Source: Streptomyces venezuelae
Lineage (GTDB): Bacteria > Actinomycetota > Actinomycetes > Streptomycetales > Streptomycetaceae
Direction: 5' to 3'
Assembly: GCF_008642335.1 (NCBI RefSeq)
Contig: NZ_CP029191.1
Location: 868,001 to 932,000 of the forward strand
DNA: 64,000 nt
Made by a program: the position numbers and the translations under genes. Positions 17,950-26,960 of the stretch are shown here, piece after piece. Each line of letters starts with the position of its first letter. The stretch's first letter is position 1. The notes under the pieces are model-generated. The model did not search any database. It had not been told where the DNA came from and was given only the letters and a program-made list of their open reading frames with translations.

Positions 17950-19343
17950 GCCGGGCCTCCCGTCGTGTCGCCGCGCACGGCGAGGGCCAGGGTGGCCTTC
18001 TCCGGGGGCTGGTCGGCGGTGCGGTCCTGGCGGGCGCGGACCGCGCCCGCGACGACGACGCCGACGACCTCGTGCCGGCCGTCCGCGCACGCCTCGGCGA
18101 TGCCGGTGAGCTCGGCGGCGGTCCACTGACCCGCGCTGAGCACGACGAGGGCGCCGGACTCGGCGCCACTGTCGGGCACCACCGGCCGGGTCACCGGGAC
18201 CTCGACCACGCGCAGCGCGGGGTACCCCCGGTTCGCGGCGGTCGTGGAGGGGTCGCTCGCGGACTCGGCGACGAGCTGTCCGGCGGCCAGGTGGGCGACG
18301 TCGTCGCCCTCGGGCACGACGACGAGCAGCCGCCGGGCGGCGGGCACCTTGTTGCGGAGGCGGGCGCACACGCGCCGGTAGCGGATCCGCCGCCCCGCCT
18401 CGTCGGCGGAGCGCTGCGGGACCGGTGTGTCCCAGCGGGTGTCGAGGCCGAGGAACCGGCGGATCAGGGCGCGCGGGCCGCCGCCGTCCGGCCCGTGTGC
18501 GCGCCCGTCGTCGGGTACGTCGACGGTGCCGAGCAGCTCGGAGCGGAGCGCCGCGGCGATCTCGGGTTCGGTGCGCAGCCTGCGGCTCGTGCGGGCGGTG
18601 GCGAGGTGGCCGATGACGGCGGACACCAGGAAGAGGAGCGCCCCGCCCGCCATGAGCTGCGTGCGGGTCGGCGGTGCCTCGCCGGTCGGCCTGGGCGACT
18701 TGCCCATGACGACCATGCCGGCCTTGCTGGACACGGTCTCGGCCTGGTCCAGCTTCTTCATGGCCTCCTCCAGCGAGGCACGCAGCTTCTCCAAGGAGGT
18801 GCGGGCCTGTACGCCTTCCACGGTCCGCCCCGGGTCGGCCGCGTCGGCGAGGTCGCTGATGCGGCGGTTGGTCGCCTCCACCTTCTTGCGCAGGGCCTCG
18901 GGGCCCGTCTCCGTTCCGTTGTCGTCGCCGCCCGTGAGCCGTGCGGAGAAGCGGACGAACTCCTGTGCCACGCGGTCGGAGAGCTCCTGTGCGCGCTCCG
19001 GGCTCTCTGCCGTACCCGAGATCTTGATGATGTTCCCGTTCGTGGCCTTGGCGCCGACCTTGTCCTTCAGCTCGGTGGCGGCGGCGCCCTTCAGGCCGAG
19101 TTCCGCGGCCGCGCGGTCGACCACCGACGAGCTGGTGGCGACCTGTGCCTGGGTGAGCAGTTCGCGCTCCTCCCACTGCCCCGGCAGGAGTACGGACGCC
19201 GATGCCGTGTACCGGGGCGGGAACAGCGCCACCGAGGCGCCGTACCCGACGAGTGCGCCCGCCAGGGTGAGGACGGCGAGGAGCCGCCACCTCCGGCGGA
19301 GGACCTGGCCGATCGTGGCCAGTCGTATCGTTTCGTCGCTCAA
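17946..19343 (-). CDS. Wzz/chain-length-type membrane protein (second copy)
   Basis: A 465-residue relative of the next gene, with the same plan: membrane segment near residues 20-40 (VLTLAGALVGYGASVALF), extracytoplasmic coiled-coil region, second membrane segment near 230-250, then a cytoplasmic tail with alternating beta and alpha elements (LLVVVPEG, ALVVLSAG) but no Walker A motif. The best start is a TTG at 19343 preceded by GGAGGAGG and overlapping the glycosyltransferase stop (TTGA); no ATG or GTG sits in a suitable place. Two tandem co-polymerase genes may form one complex that sets chain length or couples polymerisation to export. Confidence 0.78.
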   Translation of the reverse strand: MSDETIRLATIGQVLRRRWRLLAVLTLAGALVGYGASVALFPPRYTASASVLLPGQWEERELLTQAQVATSSSVVDRAAAELGLKGAAATELKDKVGAKATNGNIIKISGTAESPERAQELSDRVAQEFVRFSARLTGGDDNGTETGPEALRKKVEATNRRISDLADAADPGRTVEGVQARTSLEKLRASLEEAMKKLDQAETVSSKAGMVVMGKSPRPTGEAPPTRTQLMAGGALLFLVSAVIGHLATARTSRRLRTEPEIAAALRSELLGTVDVPDDGRAHGPDGGGPRALIRRFLGLDTRWDTPVPQRSADEAGRRIRYRRVCARLRNKVPAARRLLVVVPEGDDVAHLAAGQLVAESASDPSTTAANRGYPALRVVEVPVTRPVVPDSGAESGALVVLSAGQWTAAELTGIAEACADGRHEVVGVVVAGAVRARQDRTADQPPEKATLALAVRGDTTGGPA

Positions 19344-20605
19344 CGGTGCCGCCTCCTCCCCAGGCGTCCCGGGGCGGCTCTCTGCGTCGCGGTGCGTCCG
19401 CGGCAGGCGGCGTCGTAAGCGGCGAGCAGTTGCTTCTGGGAGTTCTGCCAGGAGAGCCGGCCGGTGATCCGTTCCTGGCCGGCCGTGCCCATGCGGGCGC
19501 GCTTCTCCGGGTCGTCGAGCAGCTCCGTGATGAGCTTCGCGAACTGCGCCTCGTCGTTGGCGGGCGCGTAGACGGCGGCGTCGTCGGCGGAGACGCGGGC
19601 CTCGCGCAGGTCGAACGAGACGATCGGCTTGCCCATCGCCATGTACTCGAGGACCTTGTTCATGGTCGACACGTCGTTGAGCGGGTTGTGCGGGTCGGGC
19701 GAGAGGCACACGTCCGCGGTGGACAGATAGCGCACCAGGTCGGCGTCGGGTATGCGGCCGGTGAACTCCACCTGGTCGGAGAGCCCGAGCTCCCGGGACA
19801 GCTCCACCATCGCGTCGAAGGCGTCGCCCGCGCCGACGAACACCGCGTGCCAGTCGGTCCTGCCGAGCTCGTCGCGGAGTTTCGCGAGGGCCCGCAGGGC
19901 GTAGTCGACGCCGTCCTGCGGCCCCATGACGCCGAGGTAGCAGAGCAGATGGGGTTTGCCGTTCTTCAGCTCCGGCTCGGCGGGCACCGGTCGGAACCGG
20001 TCGACCTGGGGCGCGCTGCGCACCACGAAGACGTCCTCAGGCCGCTTGCCGCCGCGGCGCACCGCGACGTCCCGGTAGCTCTCGTTGGTGGCGAGCACGA
20101 CGTCGGCGGCGCGGTAGGTCATGCGTTCCAGCGCGCACACGCCCCGGTAGAGGAGGTCCTCGCCGCGGTCGAACCGGGAGAGGTACAGCTCCGGTACCAG
20201 GTCGTGCTGGTCGAAGACGAACTGCGCGCCGCGCCGGGTCAGCCACCGGACCGGCAGGAACAGCAGGTCCGGCGGGTTGCAGGCGTGGACCACGTGGACC
20301 GGGCCGACCTTGCGGATCAGCCGTGCCGTGTGCCACAGCGCCGATCCGTACTCCCGCAGATAGCCCGCGGGACCACCGGTGGCGGCGCGCAACGGGTAGC
20401 GGTGGATCCGCACCCCGTCGATCTCCGCCTCCGGTTCGGTGTCCCGTTTGGTGCCTTGGGGACAGATGACGTGCACCGTCCACCCCGCGTCGCGGAGCGT
20501 CGTGCACTCCTGCCACACCCGCCGGTCGAACGGCACCGACAGGTTCTCCACCAGGATCAGCGCGCGCCGGCGGGGCCGGTCGTCACGTATTGCATTACCA
20601 AGCAA
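19340..20605 (-). CDS. Glycosyltransferase family 4
   Basis: A 421-residue cytoplasmic glycosyltransferase. The N-terminal ALILVENLSVPFDRRVWQE is typical of a large GT4 subgroup that works in exopolysaccharide clusters. VFDQHDLVPELY and HACNPPDLLF mark the acceptor domain. The donor site lies in SPDPHNPLNDVSTMNKVLEYMAMGKP. The reading frame opens with TTG at 20605, which overlaps the sugar dehydrogenase stop by 11 bases. No stronger start is present before the conserved N-terminus. Confidence 0.87.
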   Translation of the reverse strand: MLGNAIRDDRPRRRALILVENLSVPFDRRVWQECTTLRDAGWTVHVICPQGTKRDTEPEAEIDGVRIHRYPLRAATGGPAGYLREYGSALWHTARLIRKVGPVHVVHACNPPDLLFLPVRWLTRRGAQFVFDQHDLVPELYLSRFDRGEDLLYRGVCALERMTYRAADVVLATNESYRDVAVRRGGKRPEDVFVVRSAPQVDRFRPVPAEPELKNGKPHLLCYLGVMGPQDGVDYALRALAKLRDELGRTDWHAVFVGAGDAFDAMVELSRELGLSDQVEFTGRIPDADLVRYLSTADVCLSPDPHNPLNDVSTMNKVLEYMAMGKPIVSFDLREARVSADDAAVYAPANDEAQFAKLITELLDDPEKRARMGTAGQERITGRLSWQNSQKQLLAAYDAACRGRTATQRAAPGRLGRRRHR

Positions 20606-21911
20606 GGCCCACGTACCCAGGTTCGGTCCGGCGCGCGTCGGCGTCGGGAAGGTGGATGAGGTCGATGAGCACCGGTCCCTCGCCGTGGGGCAGCGCCGAG
20701 AGCACGGCCGGGTCCTTGGTCCCGACCAGGCACACGTCGGCGTGCTCCAGTACGTCGTCGACGGAGTCGGCGAGCAGCTGTGCGAGGTGCGGCAACCGGG
20801 TCTCGATGTACTCGCGGTTGGCGCCGATCAGCCGGGAGAGGCTGACGTTGGCGTCGTAGATCCGCAGGTCGTACCCCTTGCCGAAGAGTCTCTCCGCGAG
20901 TTCGACGAGCGGGCTCTCGCGGAGGTCGTCGGTACCGGGCTTGAAGGAGAGCCCGAACATCCCCACCCGGCGCTTGCCGGTGCGCTCCACCAGTTCGACC
21001 GCGCGCTGCAGGTGGTCGGCGTTGGAGGGCAGGACGTGGGACAGGATGGGTACCGAGACGTCGGCGCGCTGCGCGGCGTGGACCAGGCTGCGCAGATCCT
21101 TGGGCAGGCAGGAGCCGCCGAAGGCGAATCCCGGCCGCAGGTAGGCGGGGCTGATGTTCAGTTTGCGGTCGGCCATGAACACGTCCATGACCTGGTGCGA
21201 GTCGACGCCGAGCGCCTGGCACACGGCGCCCAGTTCGTTGGCGAAGCCGATCTTGAGGCCGTGGAACGCGTTGTCCGCGTACTTGATCGCCTCGGCCGTC
21301 GGGACCGGCACCCGGAACACCTCGCCGGGCAGGCCCTTGTACAGCGCGGCGACCGCGTCGCCGCTCGCCGGGTCGAGCTCGCCGATGACGGTCTTGGGCG
21401 GGTCGAAGAAGTCCCGCACGCTCGTGCCCTCGCGCAGGAACTCGGGGTTGACCGCGACGCCGAAGTCGACCCCGGCCGTGCCGCCGATGTGCTTCTCCAG
21501 GATGGGCACGAGCAGGTTGAGGCAGGTGCCGGGGAGCATGGTGCTGCGGAAGACGACGGTGTGCCGTCCGCCCCGCTCGGCGAGCGCGCTGCCGATCTCC
21601 TCGGTGACGCGCTCCAAGTACGTCGTGCACAGGCTGCCGTTGGGCTCCGACGGCGTGCCCACGCAGATCAGCGACACCTCGCTGTCCATGATCGCTTCGC
21701 GGACGTCGGTGGTGGCGCGTAACGCCCCGGCCCGTACGACCTCGGCGGTGAGCTCGCCGATCCGCTCCTCGACCACCGGGGCCTTGCCGTCGTTGACCAG
21801 GTCGACCTTCACCTGGTTCACGTCGACGCCGATCACCTCGTGCCCCGTGCCGGCCAGGCACGCGGCCGACACGCAGCCCACGTAGCCGAGCCCGAAAACG
21901 CTGACCTTCAT
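20595..21911 (-). CDS. UDP-glucose/GDP-mannose dehydrogenase family protein
   Basis: A 438-residue NAD-dependent enzyme that oxidises the 6-CH2OH of a nucleotide sugar to a carboxylate, giving a uronic acid donor. FGLGYVG (6-12) is the NAD loop, and GFAFGGSCLPKD holds the catalytic Cys268 and Lys271. Closest by pattern are GDP-mannose 6-dehydrogenases (AlgD-like), though UDP-sugar specificity cannot be excluded. Codon 64 (21720-21722) is the rare TTA, which in Streptomyces needs the bldA tRNA. It is the second gene of the cluster, 73 bases after the sugar transferase, with an ATG start. Confidence 0.9.
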   Translation of the reverse strand: MKVSVFGLGYVGCVSAACLAGTGHEVIGVDVNQVKVDLVNDGKAPVVEERIGELTAEVVRAGALRATTDVREAIMDSEVSLICVGTPSEPNGSLCTTYLERVTEEIGSALAERGGRHTVVFRSTMLPGTCLNLLVPILEKHIGGTAGVDFGVAVNPEFLREGTSVRDFFDPPKTVIGELDPASGDAVAALYKGLPGEVFRVPVPTAEAIKYADNAFHGLKIGFANELGAVCQALGVDSHQVMDVFMADRKLNISPAYLRPGFAFGGSCLPKDLRSLVHAAQRADVSVPILSHVLPSNADHLQRAVELVERTGKRRVGMFGLSFKPGTDDLRESPLVELAERLFGKGYDLRIYDANVSLSRLIGANREYIETRLPHLAQLLADSVDDVLEHADVCLVGTKDPAVLSALPHGEGPVLIDLIHLPDADARRTEPGYVGLAW

Positions 21912-21984
21912 GACTGGTCACTCCCCCCAGGCCGGCTCTCCCGGCCTGCTGTACGCGCCCTGTGCGGGCGCCGGTCCCCGTGCA

Positions 21985-23463
21985 TCAGTAGGCCCCCTGG
22001 CCGTGGATCACCGCGCGCAGCGTCTTCCACAAGATCACTGTGTCGAGCGCGAGCGACCAGTCCTCCACGTACCGCAGGTCGAGGCGGACGGCCTCCTCCC
22101 ACGGCAGGTCGCTGCGCCCGCTGATCTGCCACAGGCCGGTCAGGCCCGGCTTGACCAGCAGCCGCCGCCTGATGTCCGGCCCGTAGGCGGCGGACTCCTC
22201 CGGCAGCGGGGGCCGCGGCCCGACGAGCGACATCGATCCGGTGAGTACGTTGAACAGCTGCGGGAGTTCGTCGATCGAGTACCGCCGCAGCACCGCACCC
22301 ACCCGGGTGACCCGCGGGTCCCTGCGGAGCTTGAAGAGCAGTCCCGCGCCTTCGTTGCGTTCGGCCAGCTGGGCGCGTGCGTCGTGCGCCCCGGTGACCA
22401 TGGTGCGGAACTTGAAGATGGTGAACTCGCGGCCGTCCTTGCCGACCCTTCGCTGCCGGTAGAGCGCCCCGCCCCGGCTGTCCGCGAGGACGAGCAGCCC
22501 GACGAGCACCATCAGCGGCGCGAACAGGAGCAGCAGGACCGCCGCGCCGAGCCGGTCGACGATGCCCTTGACCACGCGCCGGCCCCCGGTGAAGGCCGGC
22601 ATGCTCACCCGCAGGAGCGGGATCCCGAGCACCGCGTCGACGTGCAGCCGCGGGCCCGCCACCTCCATCAGGACGGGCGCCACGACCATTTCGGCGTCGC
22701 TGCCCTCCAAATTCCAGGCGAGGCGCTGCAGCCGGTCCGGCGACCAATGCGGGTCCGGGGTGACCGCGACGACCCGGTAGCCGTCGCGGCGGACGTGGTT
22801 GGCGACGTCCGCGAGCCCGCCGACGATCGGCACTCCGTCGAGATGGTCACCGTCGGGCCCGAGGCCGTCCGCCGTGCACACCGCCTCCACGCGCCAGCCG
22901 AGGTGCGGGAACTTGCGGGCCCGGGTGATCAGGTCGCTCACGGTGTCCGGGCTGCCGGCGGCGAGCACCGGCCGCAGGCACCGCCCGTCCTGCCGCTGTC
23001 TGTGCAGCCGCAGGCGCAGCAGGTACCGCGCGGTCATGGTGACGAGCCCGATGGCGGGTATCGCCACGAAGATCCAGAGTTTGATGTTGCGCGAGGTGAG
23101 AGCGATTCCGCCGAGCGCGAGGACGACGACCGCGGTGAACAGTGAGCGTCCGAGGCGCCGGAATTCCTCGGCGCCCTGTCCGAGTACGGAAGGAGCCCAC
23201 GCACGGCTGACCGCCAATGCGCCCAGCACCAGGAGTTCGGTGCCGAATGCGAGAATGCCCCACTTTTCGTGCCAGTTGGCCGCGTCCCGGGCCCCGAAGA
23301 AGATACCGATTCCCGCCACCACAAAGGCGGTGGCCACGGTATCGCTGGTGATCACGGTACGTCGGTACCGCTGCTCCCATTCGGTTGCGGGCTGGCCGAT
23401 CTCCCCGTTCGCCAGACGCCCGCGCGCCGACGGAAACGGGCTGACTAATCCCCCCTGCCGCAC
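21985..23463 (-). CDS. Initiating sugar transferase (polyprenyl-phosphate glycosylphosphotransferase)
   Basis: A 492-residue WbaP/EpsL-type enzyme that starts repeat synthesis by moving a sugar-1-phosphate to undecaprenyl phosphate. Four or five membrane segments fill residues about 30-150, followed by a CoA-binding-like domain. The catalytic C-terminal domain then carries IFKFRTM, GSMSLVGPRPPLPEES and PGLTGLWQISGRSDLPWEE. The GTG start at 23463 places a rare TTA at codon 6 (23446-23448), which suggests bldA-dependent translation. Downstream starts would lose the conserved WEQRYRR region. It is the first gene of the cluster. Confidence 0.88.
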   Translation of the reverse strand: MRQGGLVSPFPSARGRLANGEIGQPATEWEQRYRRTVITSDTVATAFVVAGIGIFFGARDAANWHEKWGILAFGTELLVLGALAVSRAWAPSVLGQGAEEFRRLGRSLFTAVVVLALGGIALTSRNIKLWIFVAIPAIGLVTMTARYLLRLRLHRQRQDGRCLRPVLAAGSPDTVSDLITRARKFPHLGWRVEAVCTADGLGPDGDHLDGVPIVGGLADVANHVRRDGYRVVAVTPDPHWSPDRLQRLAWNLEGSDAEMVVAPVLMEVAGPRLHVDAVLGIPLLRVSMPAFTGGRRVVKGIVDRLGAAVLLLLFAPLMVLVGLLVLADSRGGALYRQRRVGKDGREFTIFKFRTMVTGAHDARAQLAERNEGAGLLFKLRRDPRVTRVGAVLRRYSIDELPQLFNVLTGSMSLVGPRPPLPEESAAYGPDIRRRLLVKPGLTGLWQISGRSDLPWEEAVRLDLRYVEDWSLALDTVILWKTLRAVIHGQGAY

Positions 23464-24297
23464 AGAACCCCCCAGGTCCCCAGTGGTTCGACGTGTTCGC
23501 CCAGCACTGCCCCTCCCCCCGGGAGGCCCCCGCCTCCCGCACTGGTCCTCCCCCGGGAGACCCCCGCCTCCCGCGCCGCGCTGTTCCTCCCCTCGGAAAG
23601 CGCACGCCCCACGCGCACGGCATTCCGCTCAATTCAGCGCTTGTGAACAACCCACCCCAATGGCAAAGGACGCACTCGTCCTGCCGGACTCACGAACTGA
23701 TGCCGAAACCCGTCGAAACCCCGGGTGCTCCCCGCACCCGAAGCCCGCACCGGGCCCCGGAAATTGACCACCCCCACGTGCGGCGCCGGGACGCGATCGC
23801 TCGCTGTCCGTGACGCCGGACTATTGATCATTTATGGCCGCCTCACGCCCGAACAGCTGAAGCACGGACAATCTAGAGCATGGGGACGGGTATGGAGAGG
23901 GGATGTGTGGAATTTGTGCTCGCCCTTTGGGACCGGATCAACCATTCGGTGAACACCCTCGGCTCTGTAACGGTCGGGACACGCACCGTGACCAGCGGCG
24001 ATAGGAGTCCGCAACCACCCCGACGGTGACAATCCGGAGTCGGTGCCACCGGGCAGGGGCCCGGATGCGTGACGCAATTTCGACCCCGGAACGGCGGCCG
24101 GATGGCCAATTCCATGGCCATGCGCACGAGTTGGTACAAGTTCGAACATCGCCCGCCCGCGGGTGCCGTCCACGCCGTCCCGGTGACGGTCGGTAGGTGG
24201 GGTCGGTAGGTGGCGCCCGGGTGCATCCGGCGGGCCGTCGGCGCCCGAAGCGTTCTGTGACCCGTATCGATCAAGTGTCACGGTGGGAGGACGCGCC
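23464..24297 (-). other. Non-coding region between the polysaccharide and carotenoid clusters
   Basis: About 830 bases with no convincing gene. It is richer in A and T than its surroundings (for example the A+T-rich stretch around 23820-23836). It must hold the promoters for both divergent transcripts: the sugar transferase on the minus strand and crtE on the plus strand. Several short open frames were checked and lack ribosome-binding sites. A repeat lies at 23512-23574, close to the sugar transferase start. Confidence 0.6.
23512..23574. repeat. Two near-identical 28-29 base repeats with hairpin potential
   Basis: Copies at 23512-23540 and 23547-23574, 35 bases apart, differ by one inserted C and one G-to-A change. 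Copy 1 contains a perfect 7-bp stem with a CCCC loop (GGGAGGC and GCCTCCC, 23521-23538); copy 2 has one mismatch. They lie in the probable leader of the sugar transferase mRNA. Confidence 0.75.
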
Positions 24298-25479
24298 ATG
24301 CTCTCGGGACCCGCGGAGGGGACCAGGCAGGACACCCTGGACGGTGCGAGCGCGTGCGACATCGACGCCGATGTGTCCGCCGCGGTGCACCGCACGCTGG
24401 AGGCCGTCCTCCACGGACGGCTGGAGGAGGCCAGGGCCATCGACCCGGCGTTCGCCGGGGACATCGCGGACCGCGTGGCCCGGTTCACGCTGCGCGGCGG
24501 CAAACGCATCCGTTCGCAGTTCCTGTGGTGGGCCCTGCGGGCCTGTGCGGGCGGCGCGGCGCCCGCGCATGTGGACGCGGCCCTGCGCCTCGCCGCGGGG
24601 CTCGAACTCATCCAGACGTGCGCCCTGGTCCACGACGACGTCATGGACGGCTCACCGCTGCGCCGGGGCAGGGATGCCGTGCACGTGGACCTCCAGAACC
24701 AGTACGGCTCGTACGGGAAGCAGGGCTTCGGGAAGGCCGCCGCGATCCTCGCCGGTGATCTGGCGCTCAGCTGGGCCGACGACGTGGTCGCCGCGACCGT
24801 CCTCGACACGGGGCGGGCGCACCGGGTCCGCGGCCTGTGGCGGGCCATGCGCGCGGAGATGGTCGCGGGCCAGTACCTTGACCTCCAGGGGCAGGCCACT
24901 GGGTCGCGGTCGATGACCGGGGCCGTACGGACAGCCGTACTCAAGACCGCCCTGTACTCCGTGGAGCGCCCGCTGGCCCTCGGCGCCGCGCTCGCGGGCG
25001 CCGACGACGCGACCACCGGAGCGCTCTGTTCGGCGGGTCGCTGCGCCGGAATCGCCTTCCAGCTGCGGGACGATCTCTACGGCGCGTTCGGCGATCCCGG
25101 GGAGACCGGCAAACCCTCGGGGGACGACATCCGCGACGGCAAGGGCACCTACCTCCTGGCGGTGGCGACCGCCAGGGCCGAGGCCGCCGCGGACCACGAC
25201 GTGCTCGCGCTGCTCGACCGCTGTGTGGGCAGGGCCGATCTGACCGACGACGACGTGCGCGGGGTGCGGGAGGCGTTCGTGACGACCGGGGCCCGCGGGA
25301 TCGTCGAGGACAAGATCCGCCGGCTGGTCGGGCAGGCGCACCGCCACCTGGCCGCGGGCGCCCTGGTCCCCCACGCGGACCGGCGGCTGCACGACCTGTT
25401 CCGCCGCGTGGCCGGTCTGCCCGTCTCCGGCACGGCCGCTGCCCCGCACCTTCCCCTGACCGAGAGCGGGAGCCGATGA
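24298..25479 (+). CDS. crtE: Geranylgeranyl diphosphate synthase
   Basis: A 393-residue polyprenyl synthase that makes the C20 precursor of carotenoids from C5 units. The first aspartate-rich motif is DDVMD (113-117) followed by RRG, and the second is DDLYGAFGD (258-266). LRGGKRIR (66-72) binds the diphosphate. The ATG at 24298 has GGGAGGA upstream; the GTG 15 bases earlier overlaps that site. It opens the plus-strand carotenoid operon, and its TGA overlaps the crtI ATG (ATGA). The order crtE-crtI-crtB-crtV matches S. griseus and S. coelicolor. Confidence 0.95.
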   Translation: MLSGPAEGTRQDTLDGASACDIDADVSAAVHRTLEAVLHGRLEEARAIDPAFAGDIADRVARFTLRGGKRIRSQFLWWALRACAGGAAPAHVDAALRLAAGLELIQTCALVHDDVMDGSPLRRGRDAVHVDLQNQYGSYGKQGFGKAAAILAGDLALSWADDVVAATVLDTGRAHRVRGLWRAMRAEMVAGQYLDLQGQATGSRSMTGAVRTAVLKTALYSVERPLALGAALAGADDATTGALCSAGRCAGIAFQLRDDLYGAFGDPGETGKPSGDDIRDGKGTYLLAVATARAEAAADHDVLALLDRCVGRADLTDDDVRGVREAFVTTGARGIVEDKIRRLVGQAHRHLAAGALVPHADRRLHDLFRRVAGLPVSGTAAAPHLPLTESGSR

Positions 25480-26960
25480 GGACCATTCCTGGCCGGACCG
25501 ACCACGTGGTGATCGTGGGTGCCGGGCTCGCGGGCCTGTCCGCCGCCCTGCACCTGCTGGGCGCCGGCCGCGCGGTCACGCTCGTCGAACGGGCCGGCCA
25601 CCCGGGCGGCCGGGCCGGGCTCATGGAGCGCGCGGGGTACCGGATCGACACCGGCCCCACCGTCCTGACCATGCCGGACCTCGTCGAGGACGCCTTCGCC
25701 GCGGTCGGTGAGAGCCTGCGCGACCGCCTCGACCTCGTGCCGCTGCACCCCGCCTACCGGGCCCGGTTCGCCGACGGCGACTCCCTGGACGTACACACCG
25801 CGCCCGACGCCATGGAAGCCGAGATCGAACGCTTCGCCGGCGCCCGGCAGGCCCTCGGCTACCGGCGGCTGCGCACCTGGCTCACCCGGCTCTACGAACT
25901 CCAGATGCGCAGGTTCATCGACACCAACTTCGACTCCCCGCTGGAACTCCTCACCCCCGACCTGGCCCGGCTCGCCGCCCTCGGCGGCTTCGGGCGCCTC
26001 GACGCGCGCATCGCCGCGTTCATCTCCGACGAGCGGCTGCGGCGGGTCTTCTCCTTCCAGGCGCTGTACGCGGGCGTGCCGCCGGCCCGCGCCCTGGCCG
26101 CCTACGCGGTCATCGCCTACATGGACACCGTCGCCGGCGTCCACTTCCCGCGCGGCGGCATGCACGCCCTGCCGCGCGCCATGGCGGCCGCCGCCGCACA
26201 CGCGGGCGCCGACGTCCGGTACGGACACACCGTCCAGCGCCTGGAGCGGTCCGGCGCCCGGATCACGGCCGTCGTCACCGACCGGGGACGGATCCCCTGC
26301 GACGCGGTGGTCCTCACCCCGGACCTCCCCGTCGCGTACGGACTCCTGGGCCGCGCCCCGCGCCGTCCGAGCCCGCTGCGGCACTCACCGTCAGCGGTGG
26401 TCCTGCACCTCGGCACCGACCGCACCTGGCCCCAGTTGGCCCACCACACGATCTCCTTCGGGTCGGCCTGGAAGCAGACCTTCGAGGAACTGACCCGCAC
26501 CGGGAAGCTCATGTCCGACCCGTCCCTGCTCATCACCCGGCCGACGGCCACCGACCCCTCCCTCGCACCGGACGGCCGCCACCTGCACTACGTCCTCGCC
26601 CCCTCCCCCAACACCGACATCGGCCCCGCCGCCCGGGACTGGACCGACCTCGCGCCCCGCTACCGCGACAGCCTCCTCGCCGAACTGGAGCGGCGCGGCC
26701 TCGCCGGGATCGGGGCGGCGATCGAAGAGGAGTGCATGGTGACCCCCGCGGACTGGACCGACCAAGGACACGCGGCGGGCACCCCGTTCTCGGCCGCCCA
26801 CACCTTCCCGCAGACCGGCCCCTTCCGCCCCCGCAACCTCGTGCGGGGCACGGACAACGCCGTCCTCGCGGGCTGCGGCACCACGCCCGGCGTGGGCGTG
26901 CCCACGGTCCTGATCTCCGGCAAGCTGGCCGCCGCGCGCGTCACGGGGAAGACCGGATGA
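25476..26960 (+). CDS. crtI: Phytoene desaturase
   Basis: A 494-residue FAD-dependent CrtI-type desaturase, which introduces double bases into phytoene to give lycopene. The N-terminal [18 protein letters not shown] is the FAD loop (Gly15, Gly17, Gly20), with the acidic end of strand 2 near Glu38. The family C-terminal signature is [21 protein letters not shown]. It is coupled by 4-base overlaps to crtE and to crtB. Confidence 0.95.
   Translation: MRTIPGRTDHVVIVGAGLAGLSAALHLLGAGRAVTLVERAGHPGGRAGLMERAGYRIDTGPTVLTMPDLVEDAFAAVGESLRDRLDLVPLHPAYRARFADGDSLDVHTAPDAMEAEIERFAGARQALGYRRLRTWLTRLYELQMRRFIDTNFDSPLELLTPDLARLAALGGFGRLDARIAAFISDERLRRVFSFQALYAGVPPARALAAYAVIAYMDTVAGVHFPRGGMHALPRAMAAAAAHAGADVRYGHTVQRLERSGARITAVVTDRGRIPCDAVVLTPDLPVAYGLLGRAPRRPSPLRHSPSAVVLHLGTDRTWPQLAHHTISFGSAWKQTFEELTRTGKLMSDPSLLITRPTATDPSLAPDGRHLHYVLAPSPNTDIGPAARDWTDLAPRYRDSLLAELERRGLAGIGAAIEEECMVTPADWTDQGHAAGTPFSAAHTFPQTGPFRPRNLVRGTDNAVLAGCGTTPGVGVPTVLISGKLAAARVTGKTG

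Noticed and set aside
23725..23952. Short plus-strand frame in the large non-coding gap
   Set aside because: No ribosome-binding site, no recognisable domain, and composition unlike coding DNA.
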